NCBI RefSeq assembly: GCF_001426565.1
Contig: NZ_LMFA01000022.1
Location: forward strand, 355,254 to 419,253
Source: Rhizobium sp. Root482
Lineage (GTDB): Bacteria > Pseudomonadota > Alphaproteobacteria > Rhizobiales > Rhizobiaceae
Direction of reading: 5' to 3'
DNA length: 64,000 bases
Shown: in pieces, positions 50,792 through 58,877 of the stretch
Layout of the letters: each line of letters begins with the position of its first letter
Numbering within the stretch: position 1 is the stretch's first letter
Notes under the pieces: model-generated
The model's input: the letters and a program-made list of their open reading frames with translations, nothing else
Database searches by the model: none
Told to the model about the DNA's origin: nothing
Translations under genes and position numbers: made by a program

Positions 50792-51490
50792 ATGAAGCAG
50801 CACGATCCAGCGGCAGCCACGGCGCATCGCCTGGCTGATATTGACATCACGGACGGAGACTTGCTGGAAGGCGCGCTTCGCAATGAGCCCGCCGCCTTTC
50901 GCGCGATCATGGCGAGGCACAATCAGCGGCTCTTCCGAATTGCCCGCGGCGTGGTCCGGGACGACGGTGTCGCCGAGGATGTCGTTCAGGAAGCCTATCT
51001 CCGCGCCTTTCGGAACCTGGATAAGTTCAGGGCCGAAGCCTCTCTTTCGACCTGGCTGCACCGGATTGTCCTCAACGAGGCGCTCGGCAGGCTGCGAAAA
51101 GCGGCCCGGCAGCGCAAGGCGGTCGCCAGCGGGCCGATTGCCGACATCCTGCAGTTTCCCTATGGCACGGCCTCGGACGATCCGGAAAAGACAATGGCGC
51201 AGCGGCAGATATTGAAGCTTGTAGAAGACGCCATGGATGAATTGCCCGATCATTTCCGCATGGTGTTCATCGCCCGGGTGATCGAGGGCATGAGCGTCGA
51301 GGAAACGGCGGCACTTCTCGGCATCAAGCCGGAAACCGCGCGCACGCGGCTTCATCGCGCAAGGGTCCTCTTGCGCCGGCATATCGACAATCAGATCGGC
51401 CCCGTGCTGCTGGATGCCTTTCCCTTTGCCGGCTGGCGCTGCGAACGGCTCACTGCGAAAGTGATGAACCAGCTTGGTTTTAAGGAATAA
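50792..51490 (+). CDS. ECF-type RNA polymerase sigma factor
   Basis: A 232-residue sigma-70 family factor of the extracytoplasmic function group. Region 2 (about residues 37-105) has RLFRIARGVVRDDGVAEDVVQEAYLRAFRNLDKF and STWLHRIVLNEALGRLRK. Region 4 (about 150-200) has DELPDHFRMVFIARVIEGMSVEETAALLGIKPETARTRLHRAR. A tail of about 35 residues follows. The ATG follows CGGAGGA. No anti-sigma gene is next to it; the following genes encode a DUF4142 protein and a cupredoxin, both exported. The factor may thus be controlled at transcription or by a distant regulator. Confidence 0.93.
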   Translation: MKQHDPAAATAHRLADIDITDGDLLEGALRNEPAAFRAIMARHNQRLFRIARGVVRDDGVAEDVVQEAYLRAFRNLDKFRAEASLSTWLHRIVLNEALGRLRKAARQRKAVASGPIADILQFPYGTASDDPEKTMAQRQILKLVEDAMDELPDHFRMVFIARVIEGMSVEETAALLGIKPETARTRLHRARVLLRRHIDNQIGPVLLDAFPFAGWRCERLTAKVMNQLGFKE

Positions 51491-51495
51491 AATCG

Positions 51496-51520
51496 GGAAC
51501 ATTCGTCTCGCTGGGGCATC
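51496..51520 (+). promoter_or_regulatory. Candidate ECF-type promoter of the DUF4142 gene
   Basis: GGAAC (51496-51500), 16 bases, then CATC (51517-51520), located 59 bases before the DUF4142 start. It resembles the element in front of the sigma factor gene. The call is tentative. Confidence 0.3.
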
Positions 51521-51578
51521 GAACAGGCGTCAACAAAATACCGGCAGCCCTTGGCGTCGGTACAAAGGAGCCAATCAG

Positions 51579-52097
51579 ATGTCCGTCCGTATCAGCACGA
51601 TCTTCGCCGCATTTTGCCTTCTCAGCCCCGCCGCGTTTGCCCAGGATGCCCCGAGCGACCCCCAGATCGCCCACATCGCCTATACGGCCGGCGTCATCGA
51701 CATCGAGGCCGCCAATCTGGCGGTCAAGATGTCGAAAAACGAGGATGTCGTCGCATTCGCGAAAGACATGCTGCGCGACCATGAGGCCGTCAACAAGCAG
51801 GCGCTTGATCTCGTCGCAAAGCTCAAGGTGACGCCGGAAGACAATGCAACCAGCCAGTCCCTGACGCAGGCCGCCGCCAAGGAGCGCGATGCACTGGCAA
51901 AGCTTGATGGCGCGGCCTTCGACAAGGCCTATGTCGAAAACGAAATCGCCTATCACAAGCAGGTCAACGGCGCGCTCGAAACGCTCCTTATTCCCTCGGC
52001 GCAGAATGCCGAACTCAAGGACCTGCTCCAAACGGGCCTCAAGCTCTTCCAGGGACACCAGCAGCATGCCGAACATGTCGCAACCATGCTGGAATAG
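51579..52097 (+). CDS. DUF4142 domain exported protein
   Basis: A 172-residue protein. A signal peptide (MSVRISTIFAAFCLLSPAAFA) precedes a ferritin-like four-helix DUF4142 domain (about residues 28-170). The domain includes YTAGVIDIEAANLAVKMSKNEDVVAFAKDMLRDHEAVNKQALDL and YHKQVNGALETLLIPSA. The His/Glu/Asp arrangement (RDHEAVN, AYHKQVN, GHQQHAEHV) is typical of the family. It is expected in the periplasm; its biochemical role is unknown, though association with stress and ECF factors is frequent. AAGGAG precedes the ATG. The cupredoxin gene follows after 10 bases, so the two are probably one transcript. Confidence 0.88.
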   Translation: MSVRISTIFAAFCLLSPAAFAQDAPSDPQIAHIAYTAGVIDIEAANLAVKMSKNEDVVAFAKDMLRDHEAVNKQALDLVAKLKVTPEDNATSQSLTQAAAKERDALAKLDGAAFDKAYVENEIAYHKQVNGALETLLIPSAQNAELKDLLQTGLKLFQGHQQHAEHVATMLE

Positions 52098-52107
52098 GTG
52101 TGCCGCC

Positions 52108-52428
52108 ATGCCCATGATCATGCGAACGGCAATGCTCGGCGGGGTGGCGATGATGCTGGCCTCACTGCCCGCCCAGGCCGCCACGATGAAAGTCGTTATC
52201 GACAAGCTTGTTTTCACCCCTGCTGAAATCAGCCTGGCGGTCGGCGATACCATCGAATGGGTGAACAGGGACGTGATGGAGCATACCGCCACCGTCGAAG
52301 GCGGCTTTGACGTGCGCATTCCGGCGAAAAAATCGGCCTCCATCGTCGTGAAGGAGGCCGGTACGCTCGATTATTATTGCCGCTATCACCCCAATATGCG
52401 GGGCCGGATCGTGGCGCGGGCAAAATAG
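52108..52428 (+). CDS. Cupredoxin (amicyanin/pseudoazurin-like blue copper protein)
   Basis: A 106-residue exported protein. A signal peptide (about residues 1-25, ending LPAQAA) leads into a plastocyanin-like fold with all four type 1 copper ligands: His in VMEHTATV near residue 54 and the Cys-His-Met cluster YYCRYHPNM near 90. GDTIEWVNRD is the typical strand before the first histidine. The protein should carry single electrons in the periplasm. Partner enzymes are not encoded nearby, so it may serve an electron donor elsewhere or bind copper. It follows the DUF4142 gene by 10 bases. Confidence 0.92.
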   Translation: MPMIMRTAMLGGVAMMLASLPAQAATMKVVIDKLVFTPAEISLAVGDTIEWVNRDVMEHTATVEGGFDVRIPAKKSASIVVKEAGTLDYYCRYHPNMRGRIVARAK

Positions 52429-52454
52429 GAATGTCTTTGAGGCGTCCGTCCGAG

Positions 52455-52490
52455 AAACGGGAGGCTTTTCCCTGGAAAGTCTCCCGGTTT
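52455..52490. terminator. Terminator hairpin between cupredoxin and pseudouridine synthase genes
   Basis: AAACGGGAG and CTCCCGGTTT are the outer arms, and TTTCC and GGAAA form an inner stem, giving one long hairpin with small bulges. The A/T-rich outer arms suit termination from both of the convergent genes. Confidence 0.65.
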
Positions 52491-52494
52491 GATA

Positions 52495-53256
52495 TCAGGC
52501 AACCGTCTGCCCTGCCCGCCGCCGCAGCCTTCGGATTTCATCCGTGGTCAACGACCGTACCGAGCCTTTCGGCAGGTCGCCGAGTGCCATGTCGCCGATC
52601 GCCACCCGGATGAGCCGCAGGCACTCCAGATCCAGGGTGGCAAGCATTCTCCTGATTTGCCGATTGCGGCCTTGGCGCAATTCGATTTCGAGCCAGGCGT
52701 TTTTTTCCCCCTGCCGCAGGATCCGTGCGGCCGCCGCTTCCAGGGCTTCGCCGCCTTCGACCATTCCCGTGCAGAGCGCGGTACAGATATTGTCCGCAAT
52801 CTGGCCCTTCACCTGGACGTGGTAGATCTTGCCCACATCGGTGACGGGGTCGAGCAGGCGTTGGGCCAGCACGGTATCATTGGTGAAAAGCAGCAGCCCC
52901 TCGCTTGCCTTGTCGAGGCGGCCGATCGGCGACAGGTAGGTATCGTCCAGATGCCTGAGACAGTCGAAGACGGTCGGCCGGCCCTCGGGATCGATCCGGG
53001 TCGTGACCATGCCGCGCGGCTTGTTCAGCATCAGATAGATTTTTTCTTCGGCAACGACCCGCACGCCATCGACCATGATCGCGTCCGACTGGACATTGAC
53101 CCATGTCAGGATATCGGTGACAGGCTTTCCGCCGATCGAGACGCGGCCTTCGGCAACCAGCGCCTCCGCCTGGGTGCGGGAGCAATGGCCGAGCTTTGAA
53201 AGTGCGCGGCAAATCGTAGCACGATGGGCCTTGTCGTCATATGTCGGTCTGGCCAA
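52495..53256 (-). CDS. RsuA/RluB-family rRNA pseudouridine synthase
   Basis: A 253-residue pseudouridine synthase. The N-terminal S4 RNA-binding domain (about residues 15-62) includes LSKLGHCSRTQAEALVAEGRVSIGG. The catalytic domain carries the aspartate motif PIGRLDKASEGLLLFTND near residue 110, plus LNKPRGMVTT near 78 and the C-terminal RQGRNRQIRRML near 193. These enzymes isomerise a single uridine in 23S or 16S rRNA. The length fits RluB/RluE/RluF-type members; I cannot say which position is modified. It is monocistronic and faces a 605-base gap. Confidence 0.92.
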   Translation of the reverse strand: MARPTYDDKAHRATICRALSKLGHCSRTQAEALVAEGRVSIGGKPVTDILTWVNVQSDAIMVDGVRVVAEEKIYLMLNKPRGMVTTRIDPEGRPTVFDCLRHLDDTYLSPIGRLDKASEGLLLFTNDTVLAQRLLDPVTDVGKIYHVQVKGQIADNICTALCTGMVEGGEALEAAAARILRQGEKNAWLEIELRQGRNRQIRRMLATLDLECLRLIRVAIGDMALGDLPKGSVRSLTTDEIRRLRRRAGQTVA

Positions 53257-53861
53257 GGCTCAAGATTCCGATATTGGGCCGCCGGTGCGAATGCCGCCGA
53301 GATATCCCTCGCGGCCCCGCACCATTTGGCGAGAACTCATGGATACCGGCTGATATCGCAGCCAGTGGTCGCGAATTGTGCCGGGCGCAACTGCGTGGTC
53401 GGATTGGACATTCAATAAATTCCTGGCAGACCCGGGCGCAGGGCCGGATGCGTCTTCAAGATGTCGGCTGCCTGCCCATTTCAATAGTTTGCCCGTTGCC
53501 AGCATGGTTAGAGGCCGTCGATTTCGTGCGGTCATGTAAGCGAAGCATTCCCGAAGTCAAGCAGGAGGCCGCGATCGGTTCGACTTGACAATATCGTCAA
53601 ATCCGCCAAGCTAACATCATGAAACCGACACCTGTCCATAATCTGCTTGCTTTTGCCTATCGGGTATTTCCCGCCGTAGGCTTGTAACCCCGGCCCGGCA
53701 GAAATTCTCCCTGGACGGGGGCGGCGTCATTATCGGACTTCTCGCGACAGAGCGTTTCCGCATCATCGGTTTTGAACGGCGAGCGGACCAGTCACTATCA
53801 CAATCCAGTCGAACAGATGTCTCCGGCAAGCCTATTGCGGGGAGACGTCAGGAATAGAACA
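53257..53861. other. 605-base region without a recognisable gene
   Basis: I find no frame with both a ribosome-binding site and protein-like sequence. One small inverted repeat is present, TTGAC-AATATC-GTCAA at 53585-53600, which also contains a TTGACA. The stretch could hold a small RNA or gene remnants, but nothing specific can be supported from the sequence alone. Confidence 0.5.
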
Positions 53862-54278
53862 ATGGCAAACAGCAAATCGACCCTCCATCACGCCAAACCG
53901 AAGATCGTTGTCAGCGATGTCGACGAAAAGCGGCTGAGCGGGCTTGCCTCCGCCGTAGCCGACCGCATGCCGGAACTGGCGGATGAGCTTCTGGGCGAGC
54001 TGGACAGGGCGAAAATCGTCTCGCAGCGGACGATGCCCGCCAATGTGGTGCAGATGGGGTCTGCCGTGGAATATGCAGCGGACGACGGCCAGCGCCGCGT
54101 CACGCTCGTCTATCCCGGCGAGGCGGATATCGCCCAAGGCAAGATCTCGATTCTCACGCCGATCGGAACGGCGTTGATCGGCCTCACGGAAGGCCAGTCG
54201 ATCGAATGGACCGCCCGCGATGAACGGCGTCATCGCCTGACCGTTCTCAATGTGCGGAATGATGCCGCGGCGGAATAA
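53862..54278 (+). CDS. Rnk-like nucleoside diphosphate kinase regulator (GreA/GreB C-terminal domain)
   Basis: A 138-residue protein with a short N-terminal helical part and a C-terminal GreA/GreB-type FKBP-like domain. The segment VVQMGSAVEYAADDGQRRVTLVYPGEADIAQGKISILTPIGTALIGLTEGQSIEW is the Rnk pattern. Rnk binds RNA polymerase without the Gre coiled-coil cleavage tip and was named for effects on nucleoside diphosphate kinase. The ATG at 53862 follows AGGA; earlier in-frame ATGs lack a good site. It converges with the HyuA-like gene. Such copies are frequent on rhizobial plasmids. Confidence 0.88.
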   Translation: MANSKSTLHHAKPKIVVSDVDEKRLSGLASAVADRMPELADELLGELDRAKIVSQRTMPANVVQMGSAVEYAADDGQRRVTLVYPGEADIAQGKISILTPIGTALIGLTEGQSIEWTARDERRHRLTVLNVRNDAAAE

Positions 54279-54304
54279 CTCGTAGAACTTTCGGGATATG
54301 GCCA

Positions 54305-54323
54305 CCGGCGCACCAAGCGCCGG
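54305..54323. terminator. Hairpin between convergent rnk-like and hyuA-like genes
   Basis: CCGGCGC and GCGCCGG form a perfect 7-bp stem around ACCAA. It lies 27 bases after the rnk-like stop, with a CTTCCCCTCT tract following on the plus strand. A weak terminator is plausible. Confidence 0.5.
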
Positions 54324-54374
54324 CTTCCCCTCTCCTGCCCTGATTTCACGAAGGCTTCGCCGCCGACGATCGGT

Positions 54375-56408
54375 TCAGGAGGCGATGCGGGGCCGGCCGG
54401 TCGCCGTTGCCACGAGTCTTGCCTCGATAAAACTGCGTTCGCCGTCGATCTCGGCCACGTCAACGTCCCTGGCGATCTCGATGCGGGGCAGATCGGCACC
54501 GGCCCGTTCGGCAAGGTCGATGGACATCCGGCGGACGTGCATTTCGGCAGCGTCCATGGCTTCGGCCTCGCTGTCATAATCGTCAAGCGCTTCCCCTGAA
54601 TTGACCCGGTAAAGGCCGGGCTCCGGCTGGCTGACGCGCGCCGTCGCCGACATCCGCACCTGTCCGACGACGGCACCAAGCGCATTTGCGACGTCGGCGT
54701 GTTCGTGGACCAGGCATTCCGTTCCGACGAGCGCTGGAAGTTCGGCATAATGGAGCGACGCGGAGGCCCCGAGGCCGACCACCGGCCGGTCGAGTGCGAT
54801 CGACAGGCGCGCGATGCCCTCCTGCCTGCTCACCGCCCGCTGCACGACCGGATGGGCAACGGAGACCTCGCCATCCAGCCCATCCTCTGCAAAGACGGTC
54901 TCGAACACCGCCTCCGCCGACCTGCGGGTCACCGCTTGGAGCACCTTTCGTGCAAAGCCCGCGGCATCCTCCGCGACATGATTTCCCTGGGCGTCCCTTT
55001 TGCGGGCAAACAGCTCGGCGCCCAGGCGTGCGGCGGCGCTATCCCAATTGTCCTGCCTGCCCAGCGCATGAGCCGCGTCCGATGGTGTGAAGCCGATGAT
55101 CTGCACCAGCCCGCGCGCCACCAACCGGTCCAGCGTGGCGATCTGCGAGGTCGATGTCAGCAATTTGTCGAGCGCAACCGGGATATCGGACAGGGCCTGG
55201 TAAAGTCTTCCCTGGGTGGCCGTCAGCCCGCTGGCCAGCCGTTCCGGCACGCCCACCCGCACGGCAAAGCGACCGTCGAGCCTGTTCACCGTCGGACTGA
55301 GCCGCTGACGCGTGAGGTTTTTGCGGATGACATCACCATGTTTCATGGCGGCAAGCGCCAGGGGAACGAGACGGCGGGGGCCAAGCAGGATCGACGGCGT
55401 AAGCGCATGTTCGTCGAGCCTCACTTCGGAATCACCGCCCAGCCCGAATGTGCGGATGGCGATCGCCTCCACCATTGTCCGCATCCCGCCGATCATCGCG
55501 CCCTCGGGGTCCAGACGAAGCCGGCCGCCGTCCAGTATGCCGATATCGGTCGTCGTGCCGCCGATATCGGTGACGACGGCATCGTCGCGGCCGGTCAGGT
55601 GCCGCGCGCCGACCAGGCTTGCCGCCGGCCCCGACAGGATGGTCTCGATCGGGCGTGTTCGGGCAAATTCCGCCGTCACCAGCGCACCGTCGCCGCGCAC
55701 GACCATCAATGGGGCCGTGATGTTCCGCTTGCCGAGGAAGCCTTCGGTGGCATCGATAAGCCGGCCGATCATGGAGACAAGGCGGGCATTGAGAAGGGTC
55801 GTCAGCGCCCGGCGCGGGCCGCCGAGCTTGGAGGTCAGTTCGTGCGAACAGGTCACCGGCAGTCCGGTCCTCTCGCGGACGATGTCGCGTATCCTGAGTT
55901 CATGCTCAGGATTGCGAACCGCGAAATAGGCGGCAATCGCGACACCCGATACCGTTTCGGCCAGGACCGGCAAGACGGCCTCCAGATTGTCGAGAACAAG
56001 ATCGTTCGGATTGCCGTGAACGTCATGTCCGCCGGGACAGAAGACGACAGGATCGGAACCAAGCGTTTTGGCCAGGCCATCGCGCGACAGGTCCTCACGG
56101 TTGAAGCCGACCATGACCAGGCCCACCCGTCCGCCCTGCCCTTCGACAAGCGCGTTGGTTGCAAGCGTCGTGGAGATGGAGACCAGCTTGATGTCCCTGG
56201 GCTTGATGCTCCTGGGCTGGACGGCTGTGCTTGCCAGAACTGCATCGACCGCGCCGGCGATGCCTATTGCAAGGTCATGTCGCGTCGTAAGCGATTTTGC
56301 CTTGGCGATAATGCCTATATCGTCTCCCCAAAGCACGGCATCCGTATAGGTACCGCCGGTATCGATACCGAGATAGAGGGGAGCCCCAGTTTCATTCACC
56401 ATCATCAT
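54375..56408 (-). CDS. Hydantoinase/oxoprolinase family protein (HyuA-like)
   Basis: A 677-residue ATP-dependent amidohydrolase-type subunit. The N-terminal actin/ASKHA fold starts LYLGIDTGGTYTDAVLWGD (residues 11-29), followed by STTLATNALVEGQGGRVGLV near 80. The second phosphate motif VVTDIGGTTTDIGIL is near 284, with GPAASLVGARHL just before it. HyuA/OplAH enzymes open cyclic amides such as hydantoins or 5-oxoproline using ATP, normally with a HyuB partner. No HyuB gene is present, placing this in the stand-alone group of unknown substrate. Three consecutive ATGs allow small start shifts. It lies between the rnk-like and CBS-BON genes. Confidence 0.88.
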   Translation of the reverse strand: MMMVNETGAPLYLGIDTGGTYTDAVLWGDDIGIIAKAKSLTTRHDLAIGIAGAVDAVLASTAVQPRSIKPRDIKLVSISTTLATNALVEGQGGRVGLVMVGFNREDLSRDGLAKTLGSDPVVFCPGGHDVHGNPNDLVLDNLEAVLPVLAETVSGVAIAAYFAVRNPEHELRIRDIVRERTGLPVTCSHELTSKLGGPRRALTTLLNARLVSMIGRLIDATEGFLGKRNITAPLMVVRGDGALVTAEFARTRPIETILSGPAASLVGARHLTGRDDAVVTDIGGTTTDIGILDGGRLRLDPEGAMIGGMRTMVEAIAIRTFGLGGDSEVRLDEHALTPSILLGPRRLVPLALAAMKHGDVIRKNLTRQRLSPTVNRLDGRFAVRVGVPERLASGLTATQGRLYQALSDIPVALDKLLTSTSQIATLDRLVARGLVQIIGFTPSDAAHALGRQDNWDSAAARLGAELFARKRDAQGNHVAEDAAGFARKVLQAVTRRSAEAVFETVFAEDGLDGEVSVAHPVVQRAVSRQEGIARLSIALDRPVVGLGASASLHYAELPALVGTECLVHEHADVANALGAVVGQVRMSATARVSQPEPGLYRVNSGEALDDYDSEAEAMDAAEMHVRRMSIDLAERAGADLPRIEIARDVDVAEIDGERSFIEARLVATATGRPRIAS

Positions 56409-56616
56409 GGATGTCCGCTTGGTCCGTTTATCGGGAGGAGAGTATTTGCACGCGCACCGGCGCGCATCAGCCGCATCTTGGAAAGATCTACGGCAGCGGC
56501 GGACGGACGTGGCCGTCGGCGCGACAAAACAGAGCGCTCCCGGGACTTTCGGCGCTTCGCCACCGCCCTTGGCGGCCGGGCTTTCGAGGGATTCCGGCGT
56601 TCATTCGGGTCCGTGT

Positions 56617-57315
56617 CTACATCATGCCGTAAGGGATCGCCAATGGCGTGCGATGATCATCGATAGCGCGAACGCCGGCGATATTTTCCGCCAGGATATG
56701 CGAGGCTTTTCGCTCTTCATCCGTTATGTAGGCCCCCCAGAAGGTGACGATCCCGTTATGGACCGTCACTGTCGAATTTTCCTCCGAAAGCCAGGATTCG
56801 GACCGGAGCGCGGCCTGAATCTCTGCCCGAATGCGGTTGTCGTCATTCATCTCGGCCGGATGCGGTGGCGTTTCGGCGACCAGGATTGCCTTGACGAGAT
56901 CCGCCCTGCAGACGATGCCGACGACCTGTCCGTTTCGCAACACCGGCACGCGCCTGATTCCCTTGCGCTCCAGGAGATCGATGATATCGACCACCGTCGT
57001 CGCTTCGGTGACGGTGACGACGTCGGACGTCATCACGTCGCAGACATGCACGGAATGGGCCTTGATATAATCGGCGGCGAGAATGGCATTGCCCTTGAAG
57101 AGGCGGAGCCACCAGGGGCGAAAATGCCGGTCCGTGCCGATTTCCATCCGGCGGAGCAGGTCTCCTTCGCTGACAATTCCGCACAGCACGCCCCGGTCGA
57201 TGACGGGGACGCCGCTGATTTTATGCGATACGAGAATATCGGCCACATCCGCCACCGTACTGTCCAACCCTACAGAAACGGCAGACGGCGACATGATATC
57301 TTTTGCGATCAACAT
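56617..57315 (-). CDS. CBS-domain pair with C-terminal BON domain
   Basis: A 232-residue protein of CBS-CBS-BON architecture. The first CBS domain (MLIAKDIMSPSAVSVGLDSTVADVADILVSHKISGVPVID, residues 1-60) and second (VCDVMTSDVVTVTEATTVVDIIDLLERKGIRRVPVL, about 95-150) form an adenosyl-nucleotide binding module. The BON domain (about 162-228, DDNRIRAEIQAALRSESW... VTVHNGIVTFWGAY) usually binds phospholipid or acts in the envelope. No signal peptide is seen, so it should be cytoplasmic. The start at ATG 57315 has AAGGGA. The architecture is common in Rhizobiales; a general stress role is often assumed but not shown here. Confidence 0.9.
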   Translation of the reverse strand: MLIAKDIMSPSAVSVGLDSTVADVADILVSHKISGVPVIDRGVLCGIVSEGDLLRRMEIGTDRHFRPWWLRLFKGNAILAADYIKAHSVHVCDVMTSDVVTVTEATTVVDIIDLLERKGIRRVPVLRNGQVVGIVCRADLVKAILVAETPPHPAEMNDDNRIRAEIQAALRSESWLSEENSTVTVHNGIVTFWGAYITDEERKASHILAENIAGVRAIDDHRTPLAIPYGMM

Positions 57316-57592
57316 TCTGTTCCCTTTCTTCCGGTTCGCGGTGCATGGCGTGGATCGGACAGATGTGACTTGAAGGCGCTTCCCTTTTGCCGGGCTCGTA
57401 ATGACGATCGGCCAGGCTGGCGACGCCGTCATGCGCCCGATGCCCTATCGCCTCGGGCTCGTCGCCGGATCTTGCGATTTCGCCGAATTCAATCATTCAC
57501 CCGGCTTGAGAACAAGGCAAATGAAATTTACTTTGGGTTCAGCGCAATTTTCTTGCAGTCAATACGCAAAATGCCAAAGATGATGATGATCT

Positions 57593-57604
57593 GGCCTATA
57601 GGCC
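57593..57604. promoter_or_regulatory. 12-bp perfect palindrome upstream of the 67-residue protein gene
   Basis: GGCCTATAGGCC is its own reverse complement and lies 25 bases before the start codon at 57629. It could be an operator or an element in the untranslated leader. Function is unknown. Confidence 0.3.
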
Positions 57605-57628
57605 GATACCGATATTCAAGGACTTGCC

Positions 57629-57832
57629 ATGACAGCGTGGAACGATCTCACCGCCGATGAGCAGACGGCTCTCAAGCGCATGAACCGCGGCCCCTACCCT
57701 GCTCTTTCCCAAGACATGGCAGCGCGCCTGATCCTTCTTGGAATGGCGGTGGAAAGACCGACCGGAGTGGGCATCAGCAGGGCTGGCCGTGAACTGGTGA
57801 TCGACTATCTGATCGGCGCGCCCGAGAACTGA
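57629..57832 (+). CDS. Small conserved hypothetical protein, 67 residues
   Basis: The ATG follows AAGGA with seven bases between. The protein reads like a compact winged-helix-sized fold: LTADEQTALKRMNRGPYPALSQDMAARLILLGMAVERPTGVGISRAGRELVIDYL, with a helix-turn-helix-like spacing and a typical ISRAGRELV end as in small wHTH proteins. It may bind DNA, but this is only by appearance. It lies alone between the divergent CBS-BON gene and the convergent LysR gene. Confidence 0.7.
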   Translation: MTAWNDLTADEQTALKRMNRGPYPALSQDMAARLILLGMAVERPTGVGISRAGRELVIDYLIGAPEN

Positions 57833-57863
57833 AACGCGGAAAGCGGGAAAATACCGTCTCGGC

Positions 57864-58745
57864 TCAAAAAAGCTGCCGGTTCAGGCCTGGGCCGCGGGGC
57901 GCGTCAACCACCTTTTTCAACCCATGCAGGGCTTCCTGGAGATCGGTGCGCCCCTGGCTGCTTTCGGAATAGACCGCATAGGCCGGATAGGTGAATTCCG
58001 GCGCGCCATCGACCACCTCAAGCTCTCCCGCCTCGATGAAAGGCTGCACGACACCCTTGCGGAAATAGCCCATGCCGCCGGCCCGCAGGATATAGCTTAG
58101 CCCCAGCGGTCCAAGACCGACCAATAATCCCGGCTCGCCGAACGGCGTCGACCTGGCATCGTGCTGCGCGGCGAAGAGCGGTCCCCAATCGACATAGACA
58201 TATTCCTGCTTGTCCGCCGGCATATGCCCCTCGCCGGTCGTGCGCACCAGGATCAGCTGTTCTTCCTCGATGAGTTCGACTCGAAAGCCGGGCAGCAGTT
58301 TCGGCGCATAGAGTACGGCAATGTCGAGAACACCGGTGCGCAACTGTTCGAGGAGTTGGTCCGGCACGCCGACATTGGCGCGCAGGGCGATCTCCGGTTT
58401 GGTTTTCTTCATCCAGATCAGCCAATCGAGGAGCAGCGGGTTCCATAGGCTGAGCTCGCCGCCCAGTGCGATCACGCTCGTCTGCCCCTCCGGGATCGCC
58501 AATTGATGCCTTGCCCGTTCCCAAACCTGGACGAAGGACAGCGCAAACCGCTCGAATTCCCGTCCCGCCGCCGTCAGTTGCGCGCCGTTGCGGTTACGGA
58601 CGAACAATTGCCGGCCAAGTTCCTCTTCCAGCGTGCGGATACGGGCGCTGACAGTGGTCTGGGTCACGTTCAGCCGGTCGGCAGCCTTCAGAAAGCTACC
58701 GGAATGAACAATTTCAAGAAAGGTCCTTGCCCGATCAATATCCAT
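57864..58745 (-). CDS. LysR-family transcriptional regulator
   Basis: A 293-residue LysR regulator. The helix-turn-helix (RARTFLEIVHSGSFLKAADRLNVTQTTVSARIRTLEEELGRQLFVRNRNGAQLTAAG) occupies residues 5-60, and the effector domain follows (for example VIALGGELSLWNPLLLDWL near 95). The ATG at 58745 follows GGAGGGC. It is divergent from the folate cyclo-ligase gene, and the control region contains the inverted repeat at 58760-58776. Its target is not obvious; it could be self-regulation, the cyclo-ligase or the cytochrome oxidase genes. Confidence 0.9.
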   Translation of the reverse strand: MDIDRARTFLEIVHSGSFLKAADRLNVTQTTVSARIRTLEEELGRQLFVRNRNGAQLTAAGREFERFALSFVQVWERARHQLAIPEGQTSVIALGGELSLWNPLLLDWLIWMKKTKPEIALRANVGVPDQLLEQLRTGVLDIAVLYAPKLLPGFRVELIEEEQLILVRTTGEGHMPADKQEYVYVDWGPLFAAQHDARSTPFGEPGLLVGLGPLGLSYILRAGGMGYFRKGVVQPFIEAGELEVVDGAPEFTYPAYAVYSESSQGRTDLQEALHGLKKVVDAPRGPGLNRQLF

Positions 58746-58759
58746 CTCGCCCTCCGTCG

Positions 58760-58776
58760 ATGCAAAATTATTGCAT
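58760..58776. promoter_or_regulatory. LysR-type inverted repeat
   Basis: ATGCAA (58760-58765) and TTGCAT (58771-58776) are perfect arms around AATTA, with an extra TGCAT half-site at 58783-58787. It starts 15 bases upstream of the LysR start codon, a usual place for autoregulation. Binding is inferred. Confidence 0.5.
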
Positions 58777-58877
58777 TGATGCTGCATTTAATTCCGTTTG
58801 TCTTCTATTTTCAACGGGAGCAGGCTGGTCGCGAATGATCCTGTTCGCCGGCACCGCTCGGTGCCACGGAGTTGCTG

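Noticed and set aside
53260-53535. A 91-codon minus-strand frame upstream of the pseudouridine synthase gene
   Set aside because: No start signal and no domain; the composition resembles random high-GC translation.
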